Of a stretch of 31,071 bases of DNA, positions 29,124 through 31,071 are shown piece by piece (the stretch's first letter is position 1; each line of letters begins with the position of its first letter). The stretch is from IMG/VR virus record IMGVR_UViG_3300006754_000079, positions 1 through 31,071 of that record. One strand, given 5' to 3'. This stretch comes from a virus. The position numbers and the translations under genes are program-made. The notes under the pieces were generated by a model. The model was not told the origin of the DNA. It did no database searches and was given only the letters and a program-made list of their open reading frames with translations.

Positions 29124-29395
29124 TGTCTACACAGGAAGATGGAGATACCGCCCTATTATTATATGACGGACTGCAAAATGCTTTTATAGGAAGTATAGAG
29201 CGATATGGCCAACCCCCTATTGCTTGTTATAGCAAGAGGATGGTAATCACCACCCTCATAGAAGACTACGAATTAACTGAAAAGGAAGCTAGAGATAGAT
29301 ATGAGTTTGAGTATTTACTTAGTAATCACGGAGAAGCTACACCATGTTTTTTAAATGATGACCCACCAAATGTTTCGGGAACGATTAAGAGTTAA
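29123..29395 (+). CDS. Conserved 90-aa phage protein, function unknown
   Basis: 90 aa: LLYDGLQNAFIGSIERYGQP followed by PIACYSKRMVITTLIEDYEL, TEKEARDRYEFEY and ATPCF. The pattern y-D-G-x-x-x-A-x-x-G-x-x-x-R-x-G-x-P-x-x-x-x-Y-x-x-x-x-x-i-x-x-L ... A-x-x-x-x-e-F is one I recall from conserved hypothetical proteins of many tailed phages; no activity is known. The A of its ATG is the last base of the preceding TAA (TAATG), so it is coupled to the HTH gene. Confidence 0.7.
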   Translation: MSTQEDGDTALLLYDGLQNAFIGSIERYGQPPIACYSKRMVITTLIEDYELTEKEARDRYEFEYLLSNHGEATPCFLNDDPPNVSGTIKS

Positions 29396-29618
29396 CAATC
29401 CTACTGTAGTTATCCGCAAGGATTTACCTAACAAGGATTTCCAATTCATATCCGAAAAACGGGTAGGGACTTTTTACCTAGTTATACCACGTACAGCAAG
29501 GGAAGTCTTTTATATACAGTTGTTAACTAAGAATGTAGAGGTAATGATACCTTCAGAAGGAGATGGTTTAATCCTAACTTGTCAGTCTGTGGATCGACTG
29601 AGGGTAGCTGACGTTTAA
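29355..29618 (+). CDS. 87-aa beta-rich protein
   Basis: Not recognised. 87 aa, MMTHQMFRERLRVNNPTVVI then RKDLPNKDFQFISEKRVGTF and YLVIPRTAREVFYIQLLTK. Many alternating hydrophobic residues suggest a small beta barrel. The ATG at 29355 overlaps the previous gene by 41 bases; ATG 29370 (MFRERLR) would reduce the overlap to 26 and is also possible. It ends in TAATG shared with the RuvC-like start. Confidence 0.6.
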   Translation: MMTHQMFRERLRVNNPTVVIRKDLPNKDFQFISEKRVGTFYLVIPRTAREVFYIQLLTKNVEVMIPSEGDGLILTCQSVDRLRVADV

Positions 29619-30094
29619 TGATTGTAGGTGTAGACAATGGTTTAGATGGAGGGCTAACCGCTATTTCCGTATACACAGGATCTGTTATTGACAAGACAGT
29701 TATGCCTACTAAACACCGCAATAAACGCAGAGAAGTAGATACAAGGAAAGTATATGAATGGCTAATGTCCCTAGAAAGTCCTTTCCTTTTTGCTATAGAA
29801 GAACCTTTACATCATGCAAAATCTTCTCAGGCTGTAAGGTCAATGGGTATAAGCTTTGGTAAACTGCTTGGATTAGCTGAAAGCAGGGAGTGGGAAACCA
29901 ACTGTGTGTCCGTACATAAGTGGCAGAAGAAAATGTTAGGACATATCCCAAAGGGGAAATCAAAAGAAATGGCTATATGGAAAGCAGAATGTTTGGCTCC
30001 TGATGAATGCTGGCAAAAAAGCAAGAGAGCCAGTAAGCCTCATGACGGTATGGTAGATGCTTTTTTAATAGCTAGATACATTAGAGGAAAATAA
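29618..30094 (+). CDS. RuvC-like Holliday junction resolvase
   Basis: 158 aa with the RNase H fold of RuvC-type resolvases. Catalytic carboxylates line up as MIVGVDNGLDGG (D6), FAIEEPLHHAK (E61/E62) and KPHDGMVDAFLIARYI (D143/D147). It would cut branched DNA made during phage recombination and replication and trim DNA before packaging; phage RuvC relatives are common. The middle (KHRNKRREVDTRKVYEWL; HKWQKKMLGHIPKGKSKEMA) is basic, as expected for DNA contact. Start overlaps the previous stop by one base (TAATG), and the helicase gene follows after 41 bases. Confidence 0.85.
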   Translation: MIVGVDNGLDGGLTAISVYTGSVIDKTVMPTKHRNKRREVDTRKVYEWLMSLESPFLFAIEEPLHHAKSSQAVRSMGISFGKLLGLAESREWETNCVSVHKWQKKMLGHIPKGKSKEMAIWKAECLAPDECWQKSKRASKPHDGMVDAFLIARYIRGK

Positions 30095-30135
30095 TCCTCG
30101 ACTATCTTAAATATCAGTGCTACTTAAAGGGCTGA

Positions 30136-31071
30136 ATGAAAGCATTATTCCCCAAGCAGAGCATTGCTGCCGACTTTTTTATTGGTGCGCTTAAAAAGGG
30201 GAGGTCTACAATAGATACTTCCAGTGTAGGCACAGGTAAAACTGTTGTTGCTAGTTACATCGCTAAAATCTTACTCGCAAATTTCCACCCGAACCCCCAT
30301 TTCTCCAGCCCCTACGTTGAGGAGGTAGCTCCTCCTCGTATATTCAGTGGGGTCGCTGTTATATGCCCTAAATCCGTTATCCCATCTTGGGAAAGAGAGC
30401 TAGAAGAATTTGGAGTTGAACCTTTATTCGTACTCAACTACGAAAAAATAAGAACTGGTAACACAGACTACATGTCTAAAAGAGGTAAGAAGATAATGAA
30501 GTGGGAGATACCTGAGAACACTTTAATATTCATGGACGAGATTCATAAAGCTAAAGGACCGTACACGCAGAATTCTCAGTTGTTAATATCTCTACTGAAC
30601 CAAGGGTATCTTGTGCATGGGATGAGTGCTACCTCTTGTGAAGATCCTACTGAGATGAGAGCTATAGGGTATATGTTAGGATTACATAGCTTAAATAAAA
30701 GTGAAGGAGGTAAACGTAGTTGGTACTCTTGGATGTTGAATTACGGATGCCTTCAGGATCAATGGAAGAATTGGACTCTTAGGAGCAGGAAAAAACTAGA
30801 GGATGTGAAAAATAATATTTATGGGGTAACGGGGCATAAGCTAACTGTAGAAGATTTCCCTGACTCCTTTAGGGACAACAGGGTATTTGTTGAGCCTATT
30901 CAATTTAGTGCTCCCTCTAAAATAATAAAAGCTTATGAAGACTTAGGAGTAACTCCAGATATTGTAGAACACTTTGTTGAGCATGGGACTGTAGAGGATT
31001 CTGATTTTGATATTGTTAATATACTTAAAGCTAGAATGTTAGCCGAAAGCTATAAGGCAATGGATCTCGTG
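30136..31071 (+). CDS. SF2 DNA helicase, cut by window end
   Basis: 312 residues from ATG 30136 (AAAGGG upstream), still open at the window end. Motif I TSSVGTGKTVVASY has the Walker A GTGK at K35-T36, motif Ia GVAVICPKSVIPSWERELEE, motif II LIFMDEIHKAKG (D134-E135-I-H), motif III HGMSATS. DEIH and the absence of a nuclease part fit an SNF2/DEXH-type SF2 helicase or translocase, as phage replication helicases and Swi2/Snf2-like proteins are. Motifs IV-VI would lie beyond 31071. It works with the RuvC-like protein in DNA replication and recombination (inference from neighbourhood). Confidence 0.88.
   Translation, partial: MKALFPKQSIAADFFIGALKKGRSTIDTSSVGTGKTVVASYIAKILLANFHPNPHFSSPYVEEVAPPRIFSGVAVICPKSVIPSWERELEEFGVEPLFVLNYEKIRTGNTDYMSKRGKKIMKWEIPENTLIFMDEIHKAKGPYTQNSQLLISLLNQGYLVHGMSATSCEDPTEMRAIGYMLGLHSLNKSEGGKRSWYSWMLNYGCLQDQWKNWTLRSRKKLEDVKNNIYGVTGHKLTVEDFPDSFRDNRVFVEPIQFSAPSKIIKAYEDLGVTPDIVEHFVEHGTVEDSDFDIVNILKARMLAESYKAMDLV

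Overview
This window is a slice of a tailed double-stranded DNA bacteriophage, most likely a podovirus-type phage. The evidence is a large terminase, a P22/podovirus-size portal (742 aa), a coiled-coil scaffold-like protein, and a set of very large, membrane-active, coiled-coil virion proteins of the kind ejected with podovirus DNA. No ribosomal, metabolic or host housekeeping gene, tRNA, IS element or CRISPR array was seen. The host cannot be named from the sequence. Both edges cut through genes, so the window is not a complete genome with natural ends at 1 and 31071.

Layout. (1) 1-4600, minus strand: a leftward late block, read from right to left as a NUMOD4-like protein, portal, a small linker gene, scaffold-like protein and a basic protein cut by the window edge. 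(2) 4601-5105: a non-coding divergent promoter region. (3) 5106-15864, plus strand: a rightward early block of about 25 mostly small, tightly coupled genes (ATGA overlaps, AGGAGG ribosome sites). Recognisable products are a DUF932-like protein, a GP88-like cysteine-rich protein, a DnaA domain IV-like protein and a C5-cytosine DNA methyltransferase. It begins with one gene, a strong UUCG-loop terminator and about 680 bases rich in hairpins with no convincing gene. A second strong terminator lies at 15507-15554. (4) 15861-28411, minus strand: a second leftward late block, read from right to left as large terminase, a glycine-rich 471-aa virion protein, a 349-aa coiled-coil protein, a 1968-aa giant protein and a 733-aa LPD38-like protein. 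(5) 28455-31071, plus strand: a rightward block with a double helix-turn-helix protein, two small conserved genes, a RuvC-like resolvase and an SF2 helicase that runs off the edge.

How the parts may work together (inference): the rightward blocks would supply takeover, methylation, replication and recombination functions early. The leftward blocks would supply packaging, head and DNA-ejection proteins late. Packaging and virion genes are split by the 10.7-kb oppositely oriented early block.

Most interesting observations. First, the methyltransferase gene carries a 358-codon ORF in the +1 frame whose second half looks like a real protein: three W(P/A)T-type repeats and a terminal LSPNWVEQLMGIPVGWT motif. 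Second, the giant virion protein is interrupted by a single in-frame TAG, after which the same frame continues for 733 codons without a ribosome site. Third, the 5514-6198 stretch could hold structured phage RNA. Fourth, repeated hairpin leaders and possible leaderless starts suggest unusual translation control. Family names come from recalled motifs, not from a database search.
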